DNA from: Firmicutes bacterium CAG:646
GTDB taxonomy: Bacteria > Bacillota > Clostridia > Lachnospirales > Lachnospiraceae
Assembly (NCBI GenBank): GCA_000432335.1
Contig: HF995385.1
Span: forward strand, 38,680 to 46,053
Length of the DNA stretch: 7,374 bases
Reading direction: 5' to 3'
A program made the position numbers and the translations under genes. Below the pieces are notes generated by a model. It ran no database searches, was not told the DNA's origin, and saw only the letters and a program-made list of their open reading frames with translations. Positions 1 through 5,943 of the stretch are shown here, piece by piece. Each line of letters begins with the position of its first letter. Position 1 is the first letter of the stretch.

Positions 1-189
1 ATAGAACGGATTGCCCAGAGTGTCATAGACGGTAATTCTCATTTTTATCTGGTGCTTGTGGGAAGAGAAGAGATTTTTGATGTTCCGGTACAGGATTTTC
101 TTCCGGTGGTTGCACTGAAAGAGGGAGATGCTGTTACGATCGAATATACGGAGGGAGATCCGGTGTGTACGGTTTTAAGCTTAAAATAA
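1..189 (+). CDS. C-terminal end of an unrecognised small protein (partial)
   Basis: Frame 1 is open from the first base and stops with TAA at 187-189, giving 62 residues of a protein whose start is outside the window. The visible part reads as alternating short beta-type stretches (for example FYLVLVG and VTIEYTEGD) with acidic turns. There is no signal peptide, membrane segment or catalytic motif to see. The pattern is loosely like small OB/SH3-like beta-barrel proteins such as DUF3006, but I do not recognise the family and this is only a guess. The gene ends 15 bases before the degV-like start, so it is probably cotranscribed with it. That the frame is coding is supported by its being open to the edge and by the close, RBS-linked next gene. 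Confidence 0.6.
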   Translation: MERIAQSVIDGNSHFYLVLVGREEIFDVPVQDFLPVVALKEGDAVTIEYTEGDPVCTVLSLK

Positions 190-204
190 AAGCGGGGAGG
201 AAAT

Positions 205-1062
205 ATGGGTACAGGAAAGATTCACATTTTTGCAGACAGTACGTGTGATTTGTCTGAGGAGTTAATTGAAAAATATCAGATTACGGTGATACCGTTATGC
301 ATTATATTAGATGATAAAAGTTATTATGATAAGGTAGAGTTGACGCCGGAAGAGATTTTTCGGTGGGCAGACGAGAAAAAGACAACACCTAAGACAGCGG
401 CCGTTTCTTTTGAATATGCGGAAAAGCTGCTCGCTCCCTGCCTGGAAGCAGGCGATGATGTGATTTTCTTTGGTATTTCTGAAGAAATGAGCACTACCTG
501 TAATGTGATGCGGCTGGTAGGACAGGATCACCCCAATGGGCGGCTGTTTGTGGTAGATTCCAGAAATTTATCTACAGGCATTGGTCTGCAGGTACTTCGA
601 GCAGCGGAATTGGCAGAGCAGGGGTTTTCAGCAGAAGAGATCGTATCGGCAGTGGAGCAGGAACGGGAAAAGGTGCGCGCAAGTTTTGTGGTAGATACCC
701 TTACCTATCTTGCCCGGGGCGGCAGGTGTTCCGGAGCTACCGCACTGGTGGCAACTACACTGAAACTTCATCCTTGTATTCAGGTGGTTGAAGGTAAGAT
801 GATCGTAGGCAAAAAGTATCACGGCAGCGTGGAAAAGGCGTTGCTGCGGTATGAAAAAGATTTGGAAGAAGAACTTTTGCGTGCAGATCCTCGACGGGTA
901 TTTATTACTCACTCCGGTACAGCCCCGGAAGTGGTGGCGACGATCCGAAAGCGTCTGGAAGAATTGACTTATTTTCAGGAAATTCATGAAACAATAGCCG
1001 GAGGAGTGATTTCCAGTCATTGCGGACCAGGAACACTGGGCATTTTGTTTTATGAAAAATAA
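205..1062 (+). CDS. DegV family protein (fatty-acid-binding, FakB-like)
   Basis: The 285-residue product is the usual length for the DegV family. It shows the N-terminal signature DSTCDLS (residues 11-17), the mid-protein segment VDSRNLSTGIG, the DTLTYLARGGRCSG motif, a THSG motif, and the C-terminal pattern CGPGTLGILF. Members of this family bind a fatty acid in a cleft between two domains. Characterised FakB proteins present exogenous fatty acid to the kinase FakA, which makes acyl-phosphate for membrane lipid synthesis. The protein is soluble and cytosolic, with no signal peptide. The ATG at 205 is preceded by GGGAGG at 195-200 with a short 4-base gap. A DUF2804 gene follows after 34 bases with no terminator between. 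Clostridial genomes usually carry several DegV paralogues, so the exact ligand cannot be told, and no fakA is visible here. The family call is secure; the lipid role is inferred from the family. Confidence 0.93.
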   Translation: MGTGKIHIFADSTCDLSEELIEKYQITVIPLCIILDDKSYYDKVELTPEEIFRWADEKKTTPKTAAVSFEYAEKLLAPCLEAGDDVIFFGISEEMSTTCNVMRLVGQDHPNGRLFVVDSRNLSTGIGLQVLRAAELAEQGFSAEEIVSAVEQEREKVRASFVVDTLTYLARGGRCSGATALVATTLKLHPCIQVVEGKMIVGKKYHGSVEKALLRYEKDLEEELLRADPRRVFITHSGTAPEVVATIRKRLEELTYFQEIHETIAGGVISSHCGPGTLGILFYEK

Positions 1063-1096
1063 AAGAAAATAAAATCACAAACGGGGAGGGATAGGT

Positions 1097-2125
1097 ATGC
1101 AAAAACAGTTGGAAAAGGGAAAGCTGCTGGATTCGGAAGGGAATCTGGAGCAGGCAGGTTATGCCACAAGTCTGGTAAAAGAATATGATCGTAAAGCAAT
1201 CCGGGGAGAAAAACTGCGGATTAAGGAATGGGATTACTATTTGATTTATAATCAGCATTTTGGCGTTGCACTTACGGTGGATGATAACAGTTATATGGGT
1301 CTTATGAGTATTTCATTTTTGGATTTCGATAAAAAGACAGAAAAAACTGTGAGTCCTATGACGGTGATGCCTATGGGAAGAACAAAGCTTCCTTCCAGTT
1401 CTTCCCGGGGGATCACCCAATATCAGGATAAACGATGCTTCTTCAAATTTTCAGTGGAAAAAGGCAGGAGAGTTCTTCTGGCAAAAATGGATAATTTTGA
1501 TAAGGGAATGCCAATCCGCATGAAGATTATTTTATCAGAAGAGCCGCAGGACAGCATGGTAATTGCCACTCCTTTTGATAAGCCGGGACATTTTTATTAT
1601 AATCAGAAGATAATCGGTATGAGAGCAAAGGGTGTGGTAGAGTATCAGGGAGTGAAGTATACATTTCATCCTTCGGACAGTTTCGGTTTGCTGGACTGGG
1701 GAAGAGGGGTATGGACTTATGAAAACACCTGGTACTGGAGCGCTATGCAGGGGATTGCAGATGGAAAAGTTCTGGGATTTAATTTGGGGTATGGGTTTGG
1801 AAATACAGAGGCAGCTTCGGAAAATATGATTTTTTATGATGGAAAATCCCATAAATTGGAAGATGTGACGTTTCATATTCCAACAGATACAGATGGAAAA
1901 GAAGATTACCTCCGTCCCTGGCGCTTTACTTCCTTAGATCATCGGCTTGGTTTGGATTTTACTCCTATCCTGGACAGAAAGGCGTATACTTCTGCATGGC
2001 TTATATCCAGCGATCAGCACCAGGTATTTGGATGGTTTGACGGTTGGCTGAAACTGGATAACGGTTCAAAAATTTTTGTAAAACATATGCTTGGATTTGC
2101 TGAAAAAGTGAGAAATAAGTGGTAA
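1097..2125 (+). CDS. DUF2804 family protein
   Basis: A complete gene of 342 residues starting at the ATG at 1097, with GGGAGGG at 1084-1090 six bases upstream. I recognise the DUF2804 pattern: an early segment WDYYLIYNQHFGVALTVDD, and a strongly conserved aromatic and glycine-rich core around DWGRGVWTYENTWYW followed by NLGYGFGNT and NMIFYDG. The family is widespread in Firmicutes and has no established biochemical function. Its beta-rich, Trp/Tyr-rich sequence hints at a lipocalin-like or carbohydrate-binding fold, but that is inference. No signal peptide or membrane segment is evident, so it is probably cytosolic. It follows the degV-like gene by 34 bases and is likely cotranscribed with it, perhaps suggesting a lipid-linked role. 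No terminator is evident between its stop and the leuS promoter, so transcripts from this unit may run into the T-box leader. Confidence 0.88.
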   Translation: MQKQLEKGKLLDSEGNLEQAGYATSLVKEYDRKAIRGEKLRIKEWDYYLIYNQHFGVALTVDDNSYMGLMSISFLDFDKKTEKTVSPMTVMPMGRTKLPSSSSRGITQYQDKRCFFKFSVEKGRRVLLAKMDNFDKGMPIRMKIILSEEPQDSMVIATPFDKPGHFYYNQKIIGMRAKGVVEYQGVKYTFHPSDSFGLLDWGRGVWTYENTWYWSAMQGIADGKVLGFNLGYGFGNTEAASENMIFYDGKSHKLEDVTFHIPTDTDGKEDYLRPWRFTSLDHRLGLDFTPILDRKAYTSAWLISSDQHQVFGWFDGWLKLDNGSKIFVKHMLGFAEKVRNKW

Positions 2126-2140
2126 AAGTCAGGAAAAGGC

Positions 2141-2169
2141 TTGACAAAAAAACTTTACTTGAGTAGAAT
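2141..2169 (+). promoter_or_regulatory. sigma-A promoter of the leuS T-box transcript
   Basis: A perfect -35 box TTGACA (2141-2146) is followed by a 17-base spacer and the -10 box TAGAAT (2164-2169, one mismatch from TATAAT). It lies 15 bases after the DUF2804 stop and just upstream of the T-box leader, so transcription should start near 2176. Confidence 0.88.
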
Positions 2170-2176
2170 GTTTGTA

Positions 2177-2456
2177 GTCAAAGGGAGAGCCCTTTATACG
2201 ATATCTGCTAGGATGGCGAATAGTAGGAACTGTACCGGATTTCAGAGAGCTGTCGGATGGTGAAAGACAGAGGAGGAAAGTTTTGAACTGGCGCCGGAGT
2301 TCTTTTTCTGAAATTGCAGTAGGGAAAAGCGGGAATTCCCGTTACAGAATCAATAAGTGTGCAGAACAGTGTTCTGTGAAGTAGAGTGGTACCACGGAAA
2401 TAAAGTCCTTTCGTCTCTATTCTGAGTATTCAGAGAGATGGAGGACTTTTCTTTTA
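2177..2456 (+). ncRNA. T-box riboswitch leader of leuS (tRNA-Leu sensing)
   Basis: This roughly 280-base untranslated leader has the T-box landmarks in order. They are an AGTA element (2222-2225), an AGAGAG element followed by GGATGGTG with flanking CTGTC/GACAG pairing (about 2243-2270), and the pattern GAA-CTG followed by GGAGTT (2285-2302). Next come stem-loops such as CGGGAATTCCCG (2329-2340) and CAGAAC/GTTCTG (2362-2376), the T-box AGAGTGGTACCACGG (2383-2397), and a terminator. The probable specifier is CTG at 2288-2290, a leucine codon. The bulge TGGT (2387-2390) would pair with an ACCA tRNA end, matching the A discriminator of tRNA-Leu. GTAGAG (2381-2386) can pair with CTCTAT (2415-2420) as the antiterminator. 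Uncharged tRNA-Leu would stabilise this and allow leuS transcription. The class is certain; the exact specifier was placed by eye. Confidence 0.93.
2402..2455 (+). terminator. T-box-controlled intrinsic terminator upstream of leuS
   Basis: A long hairpin forms between AAAGTCC (2402-2408) plus GTCTCT (2413-2418) and AGAGAT (2434-2439) plus GGACTTT (2443-2449). It has an inner TCTGA/TCAGA stem (2421-2425, 2430-2434) and is followed by a T-rich run. Its 5' arm overlaps the part used by the antiterminator, as expected for a transcriptional T-box. An ATG at 2438 lies inside the hairpin and should not be taken as the leuS start. Confidence 0.88.
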
Positions 2457-2482
2457 TATTTATTTTTCAGGAGGAAGAAATT

Positions 2483-4897
2483 ATGACAGTACCTTATAAT
2501 CATAGGGCAGTAGAAAAAAAATGGCATGATATCTGGGAGGAGCATCCAGTGAATGTGGATGACGGGAAAAGACCTAAATATTATTGCCTGGATATGTTCC
2601 CATATCCATCAGGAAATGGACTTCATGTAGGACATTGGAGAGGTTATGTTATTTCAGACGTATGGAGCCGTTATAAACTGTTAAACGGTTATTATATCAT
2701 CCATCCCATGGGCTGGGATGCCTTTGGACTTCCGGCAGAAAATTATGCTATCAAGATGGGAGTTCATCCGTCCAAATCCACCGCAGAAAATGTGGCGAAT
2801 ATCAAACGTCAGATCAATGAGATTGCAGCGCTGTACGACTGGGATCGGGAAGTAAATACTACAGATCCTGATTTTTATAAATGGACGCAGTGGATTTTTG
2901 TAAAGATGTTTAAGGAAGGACTTGCTTACGAAAAAGAATTTCCTATTAACTGGTGTCCGTCCTGTAAGACAGGTCTTGCTAATGAAGAAGTTGTCAATGG
3001 AAAATGTGAACGCTGCGGCGCTGAGGTTACGAAAAAGAATCTCCGTCAGTGGATGCTGAAGATCACAAAATATGCAGACCGTCTTCTGAATGATCTGGAC
3101 AAACTGGATTGGCCGGAAAAAGTAAAGAAGATGCAGGCGGATTGGATCGGAAAATCTTATGGTGCAGAAGTGGAATTTCCAGTGGACGGCAGAGAGGAAA
3201 AAATCACTGTCTATACAACACGCCCGGATACACTGCATGGAGCGACCTTTATGGTACTGGCGCCAGAACATGCTATGGCGAAAGAACTGGCTACAGACGA
3301 AACTAGAGAAGCAGTGGAAAAATATATCTATGACGCTTCTATGAAATCGAATGTGGATCGTCTGCAGGACAAAGAAAAGACTGGCGTATTTACCGGGAGC
3401 TATGCGATTAATCCGCTGAACAACGCAAAAGTACCGATCTGGCTGTCTGATTATGTACTGGCAGATTACGGTACGGGAGCAATTATGTGCGTACCGGCGC
3501 ATGATGACCGCGATTTTGAGTTTGCAAAGAAATTCAATATTCCGATTATTCAAGTTATTGCAAAAGACGGAAAAGAAATTGAAAATATGACGGAAGCTTA
3601 TACAGAGGCAGCAGGAACTATGATCAATTCCGGCGAGTGGAATGGTATGGAATCTGCAGTTTTGAAAAAAGAAGCGCCTATGATGATCGAGAAAATGGGA
3701 ATCGGACGTAAGACCGAAAACTTTAAGCTGCGTGACTGGGTATTTTCCCGTCAGCGTTACTGGGGTGAACCGATTCCGATCATTCACTGTCCGCACTGCG
3801 GAAATGTTCCGGTTCCAGAGGATCAGCTGCCATTGAGACTACCGGAGGTGGATTCTTATGAGCCTACAGGAACAGGAGAATCTCCGCTGGCAGGGATTGA
3901 CGAATGGGTAAATACTACTTGCCCTGTTTGTGGAGCTCCAGCAAAGCGTGAAACGAATACCATGCCTCAGTGGGCAGGATCTTCCTGGTATTTCCTTCGT
4001 TATGTGGACAGCAAAAATAACGAAGAACTGGTTTCTAAAGAAAAAGCAGATAAATATCTGCCAGTAGATATGTATATCGGTGGTGTGGAACATGCGGTGC
4101 TGCATCTTCTGTATTCTCGTTTCTATACCAAGTTCCTGTATGATATTGGAGCGATTGACTTTGATGAACCGTTCCAGAAATTGTTCAATCAGGGCATGAT
4201 AACCGGAAAGAACGGTATCAAAATGAGTAAATCAAAAGGAAATGTAGTTTCTCCCGATGATCTGGTAAGAGATTACGGCTGTGATTCTCTGCGGTTGTAC
4301 GAACTTTTCGTTGGACCGCCGGAACTGGATGCAGAGTGGGATGACAGAGGAATCGACGGCGTATACCGTTTCCTGAATCGTTTCTGGAAGCTGGTACAGG
4401 ACAGCGCTGAGGCAAATGTGGCAGAAACAAAAGAAATGGTAAAGATTCGCCATTGTCTGATCCATGATGTGACAGAACGTCTGGAAAGTTTCAACCTGAA
4501 TACTGTTATTTCCAAATTCATGGAATATAATAATAAGCTGATCGAACTGGCAAAGAAAACAGGAGGAGTCGACAAAGAAACCTTGTCCACATTCTGTATC
4601 TTACTTGCGCCATTCGCTCCTCATATCACGGAAGAATTATGGCAGGTTCTGGGACATGACACTTCTGTATTTGCAGAGAGATGGCCGGAACATGATGAAG
4701 AGGCCATGAAAGACGACGAGGTGGAAGTACCGGTTCAAATCAATGGAAAAACCCGCGCAGTAATCAGCATCCCGGCCGATATCTCTAAAGAAGAGGCGAT
4801 TGCCCGGGGAAAAGAAGCGGTGGCTGATAAGCTGACAGGAAATATCGTGAAGGAAATTTACGTTCCGAAGAAGATTATTAATATTGTGCAGAAATAA
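2483..4897 (+). CDS. leuS: leucyl-tRNA synthetase
   Basis: This class Ia aminoacyl-tRNA synthetase charges tRNA-Leu with leucine and edits mischarged products in the cytosol. From the ATG at 2483 it is 804 residues, the usual bacterial length. It has the HIGH-type motif HVGH (48-51) and a first four-cysteine cluster (C158, C161, C175, C178). The CP1 editing domain shows TTRPDT (245-250) and GTGAIM through HDDRD (330-344); D344 matches the conserved editing aspartate by motif. A second cysteine set (C436, C439, C480, C483) and the KMSKS loop (580-584) follow. The anticodon-binding and C-terminal tRNA-contact regions complete it, so the gene looks intact. An in-frame ATG at 2438 would add 15 residues but sits inside the T-box terminator without an RBS. 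The ATG at 2483 has AGGAGG at 2469-2474, eight bases upstream, and gives the expected N-terminus (MTVPYNHRAVEKKW). Expression is set by the T-box leader. Confidence 0.98.
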   Translation: MTVPYNHRAVEKKWHDIWEEHPVNVDDGKRPKYYCLDMFPYPSGNGLHVGHWRGYVISDVWSRYKLLNGYYIIHPMGWDAFGLPAENYAIKMGVHPSKSTAENVANIKRQINEIAALYDWDREVNTTDPDFYKWTQWIFVKMFKEGLAYEKEFPINWCPSCKTGLANEEVVNGKCERCGAEVTKKNLRQWMLKITKYADRLLNDLDKLDWPEKVKKMQADWIGKSYGAEVEFPVDGREEKITVYTTRPDTLHGATFMVLAPEHAMAKELATDETREAVEKYIYDASMKSNVDRLQDKEKTGVFTGSYAINPLNNAKVPIWLSDYVLADYGTGAIMCVPAHDDRDFEFAKKFNIPIIQVIAKDGKEIENMTEAYTEAAGTMINSGEWNGMESAVLKKEAPMMIEKMGIGRKTENFKLRDWVFSRQRYWGEPIPIIHCPHCGNVPVPEDQLPLRLPEVDSYEPTGTGESPLAGIDEWVNTTCPVCGAPAKRETNTMPQWAGSSWYFLRYVDSKNNEELVSKEKADKYLPVDMYIGGVEHAVLHLLYSRFYTKFLYDIGAIDFDEPFQKLFNQGMITGKNGIKMSKSKGNVVSPDDLVRDYGCDSLRLYELFVGPPELDAEWDDRGIDGVYRFLNRFWKLVQDSAEANVAETKEMVKIRHCLIHDVTERLESFNLNTVISKFMEYNNKLIELAKKTGGVDKETLSTFCILLAPFAPHITEELWQVLGHDTSVFAERWPEHDEEAMKDDEVEVPVQINGKTRAVISIPADISKEEAIARGKEAVADKLTGNIVKEIYVPKKIINIVQK

Positions 4898-4903
4898 TAA
4901 TAA

Positions 4904-4947
4904 AAGAGCCTTTCCCCTTATAAATAAAGGGTTTAGGCTCTTCTTTT
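4904..4947 (+). terminator. intrinsic terminator of leuS, possibly bidirectional
   Basis: AAGAGCC (4904-4910) pairs with GGCTCTT (4936-4942), and an inner CCCTTA/TAAAGGG-type stem extends it. A T-rich tail follows at 4941-4947. On the minus strand the same hairpin is followed by a TTTTATTATTATT run, so it could also stop transcription coming from the recombinase remnant that points toward leuS. Confidence 0.88.
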
Positions 4948-4955
4948 GTGTTATG

Positions 4956-4974
4956 TGATACTGGAATGATACTG
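4956..4974. repeat. 8-base direct repeat TGATACTG x2
   Basis: TGATACTG occurs at 4956-4963 and 4967-4974, an 11-base period, in the short gap between the leuS terminator and the recombinase remnant. This gap is where an attachment core of the older element would be expected, but two 8-base copies in one gap are weak evidence for any function. Confidence 0.4.
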
Positions 4975-4977
4975 TTA

Positions 4978-5136
4978 TTATACTTTTTTGATTTTATTTA
5001 CTATTTCGCTTTGTGTAGAAGGAAATAAATGAGAGTATACTTTCAAGGTAATATCTGCTGATTCGTGCCCTAATCTATTGGCCACAAGCACAGGGTTAGC
5101 TCCGAGATTAATAAGCATAGAAGCGTGAGAGTGCCG
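4978..5136 (-). pseudogene. 3' remnant of a tyrosine recombinase (integrase) gene
   Basis: Read on the minus strand from 5136 to the TAA at 4978-4980, this gives 52 residues beginning RHSHASML and continuing through the pattern VLVANRLGHES to VYSHLFPS. This is the C-terminal end of the catalytic domain of a phage/ICE-type tyrosine recombinase. The first residue is the HxxR arginine, LGH supplies the later catalytic histidine, and the Y of VYSHL is the nucleophile position. The codon just upstream on this strand (5137-5139) reads TAA where a DL-type pair would be expected. Family resemblance therefore ends abruptly, and about 300 residues, including the first catalytic arginine and the arm-binding domain, are missing. 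There is no start codon or RBS, so it is non-functional. It is oriented toward leuS, as an integrase next to an attachment site would be. It most likely remains from an older element broken by a second insertion or a deletion. Confidence 0.85.
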
Positions 5137-5147
5137 TTACGGTATAA

Positions 5148-5278
5148 TAACGACAAACAGAAAAAGCCTTTATTTTCAAGTGGTTTGAGCGTTTGTCGTC
5201 TTTTATTCAATTCCTTTTCCAAGTTGAAAATTGACGAAAACTATAAAGAAAAAAGGAGGCTGTTTTATTAACGACAAA
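5148..5278. repeat. element-end repeats: TAACGACAAA direct copies and an inverted copy
   Basis: TAACGACAAA occurs at 5148-5157 and again at 5269-5278. ACGACAAAC (5150-5158) also has a perfect 9-base inverted partner, GTTTGTCGT, at 5191-5199. Three copies within 131 bases of the presumed element boundary resemble arm-type recombinase or excisionase binding sites, as known for Tn916-like ends. No protein binding can be shown from sequence, and the inverted pair could equally form an RNA stem with a 32-base loop. Confidence 0.5.
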
Positions 5279-5284
5279 ATTTAA
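5253..5284 (+). other. possible 5-codon leader peptide with ATT start
   Basis: A strong Shine-Dalgarno AAGGAGG (5253-5259) has no ATG, GTG or TTG at a workable distance. Seven bases downstream lies ATT (5267-5269), followed in frame by Asn-Asp-Lys-Ile and TAA (5282-5284). If ATT is used as a rare start, this makes a five-residue leader peptide just ahead of two hairpins. It may instead be a decayed leader that has lost its ATG. Confidence 0.35.
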
Positions 5285-5290
5285 TAGTGC

Positions 5291-5361
5291 CAGCGGTCCG
5301 GCTTTATGTCTGACCGCTGATTGCCGTGGGCGTTTCACTTTTAAGGTGGACGCCCTTTTTT
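5291..5361 (+). terminator. leader hairpin followed by intrinsic terminator (putative attenuator)
   Basis: CAGCGGTC (5291-5298) pairs perfectly with GACCGCTG (5312-5319) around a 13-base loop. Nine bases further on, GGGCGT (5328-5333) pairs with ACGCCC (5350-5355), with CAC/GTG pairing inside, and six T residues follow (5356-5361). The second hairpin is a textbook intrinsic terminator lying 31 bases before the start of the next gene. CGGC (5299-5302) could pair with GCCG (5323-5326), offering an alternative fold. The arrangement suggests attenuation of the element operon, but no switching has been shown. No convincing promoter with correct spacing is visible between 5137 and 5253. Confidence 0.72.
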
Positions 5362-5392
5362 CATACCTATTTTCAAGAGAAAGGAGATCCCC

Positions 5393-5914
5393 ATGGAATT
5401 AAACGAAATGGAAAAAAAGCTGCTCTTTCAGGTTGAGGGCGATTATCAGACAAAGATCCTGAATGAACTTTATATGACCGTGCGGTATTCAAATAATTCC
5501 GAACAGCGGGAGGCGGCAGAAGGTCTTATGGCAAAACTTCGTGTTCTGTCAAATGCAGAGTGCATGGACTTGGTAAAAGATATTCAGAAGAATTACCGTC
5601 TGCTCTATCCAGCCCGGACGATTGGAGAAAAGATCGCCGAGGCCAGACAGCAATCAGGTGCAGAAAAATTGAAGGGGCATGACATCATGGCACTTGAACG
5701 CTTTGACCCGGAGGTAAGGCACATGATCGTTTTTGATGTATTGTCTTACGATTCCCCTGTTGGCGACAAAGGCGATAAGATGCGCTTGTTCCTTACAGAT
5801 GCCGGCTATCAGAAATTTTTAGAGAGCCAGGAACGGGGCGAAGTGAAACTGAAAAACCATGCGAAGGTCTCTGGCGGTCATCTCCATTATGACCACAGGG
5901 ATCATGTCTTGTAA
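5393..5914 (+). CDS. unrecognised ICE-associated protein, 173 residues
   Basis: This is a complete reading frame starting at the ATG at 5393 with AAGGAG at 5381-5386 six bases upstream; it ends 29 bases before the rep-like gene. The product looks soluble and mostly helical in its first two thirds (starting MELNEMEKKLLFQVEGDY), without a signal peptide or membrane segment. A mixed C-terminal part follows, with VFDVLSYDSP and KMRLFLTDAGYQKFL. The last residues are rich in His and Asp (H163, H165, D167, H168, D170, H171), which could bind metal but may be only a tail. I believe similar proteins occur beside rep genes in clostridial conjugative elements, but I know no function or firm domain name. 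Its position as the first gene after the attenuator-like leader suggests an early role in element maintenance or regulation; that is inference. Gene reality is supported by length, RBS and tight spacing. Confidence 0.8.
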   Translation: MELNEMEKKLLFQVEGDYQTKILNELYMTVRYSNNSEQREAAEGLMAKLRVLSNAECMDLVKDIQKNYRLLYPARTIGEKIAEARQQSGAEKLKGHDIMALERFDPEVRHMIVFDVLSYDSPVGDKGDKMRLFLTDAGYQKFLESQERGEVKLKNHAKVSGGHLHYDHRDHVL

Positions 5915-5943
5915 CGGAATAGTCGAAGAAAGGAGGCGATACA

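Noticed and set aside
2438..2482. In-frame upstream ATG extending leuS by 15 residues
   Set aside because: It lies within the T-box terminator hairpin, has no RBS, and adds residues not typical of LeuRS; the ATG at 2483 has AGGAGG eight bases upstream and gives the standard 804-residue protein.
2681..3796. Long 371-codon minus-strand frame opposite leuS
   Set aside because: It is antisense to an intact, highly conserved synthetase gene, is rich in Cys, His, Phe and Ile as expected for a shadow frame, and has no recognisable domain.
5143..5148. Perfect TATAAT near the element boundary
   Set aside because: No -35-like sequence is found 16-18 bases upstream, so a promoter cannot be supported.
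5224..5247. TTGAAA ... TATAAA as promoter of the element leader
   Set aside because: The spacer is only 12 bases, and the alternative TTGACG gives 6, both too short for a sigma-A promoter.
5171..5377. 10-base direct repeat TATTTTCAAG at 5171-5180 and 5368-5377
   Set aside because: An AT-rich 10-base word could recur by chance and the copies do not flank any clear unit; not reported as a feature.
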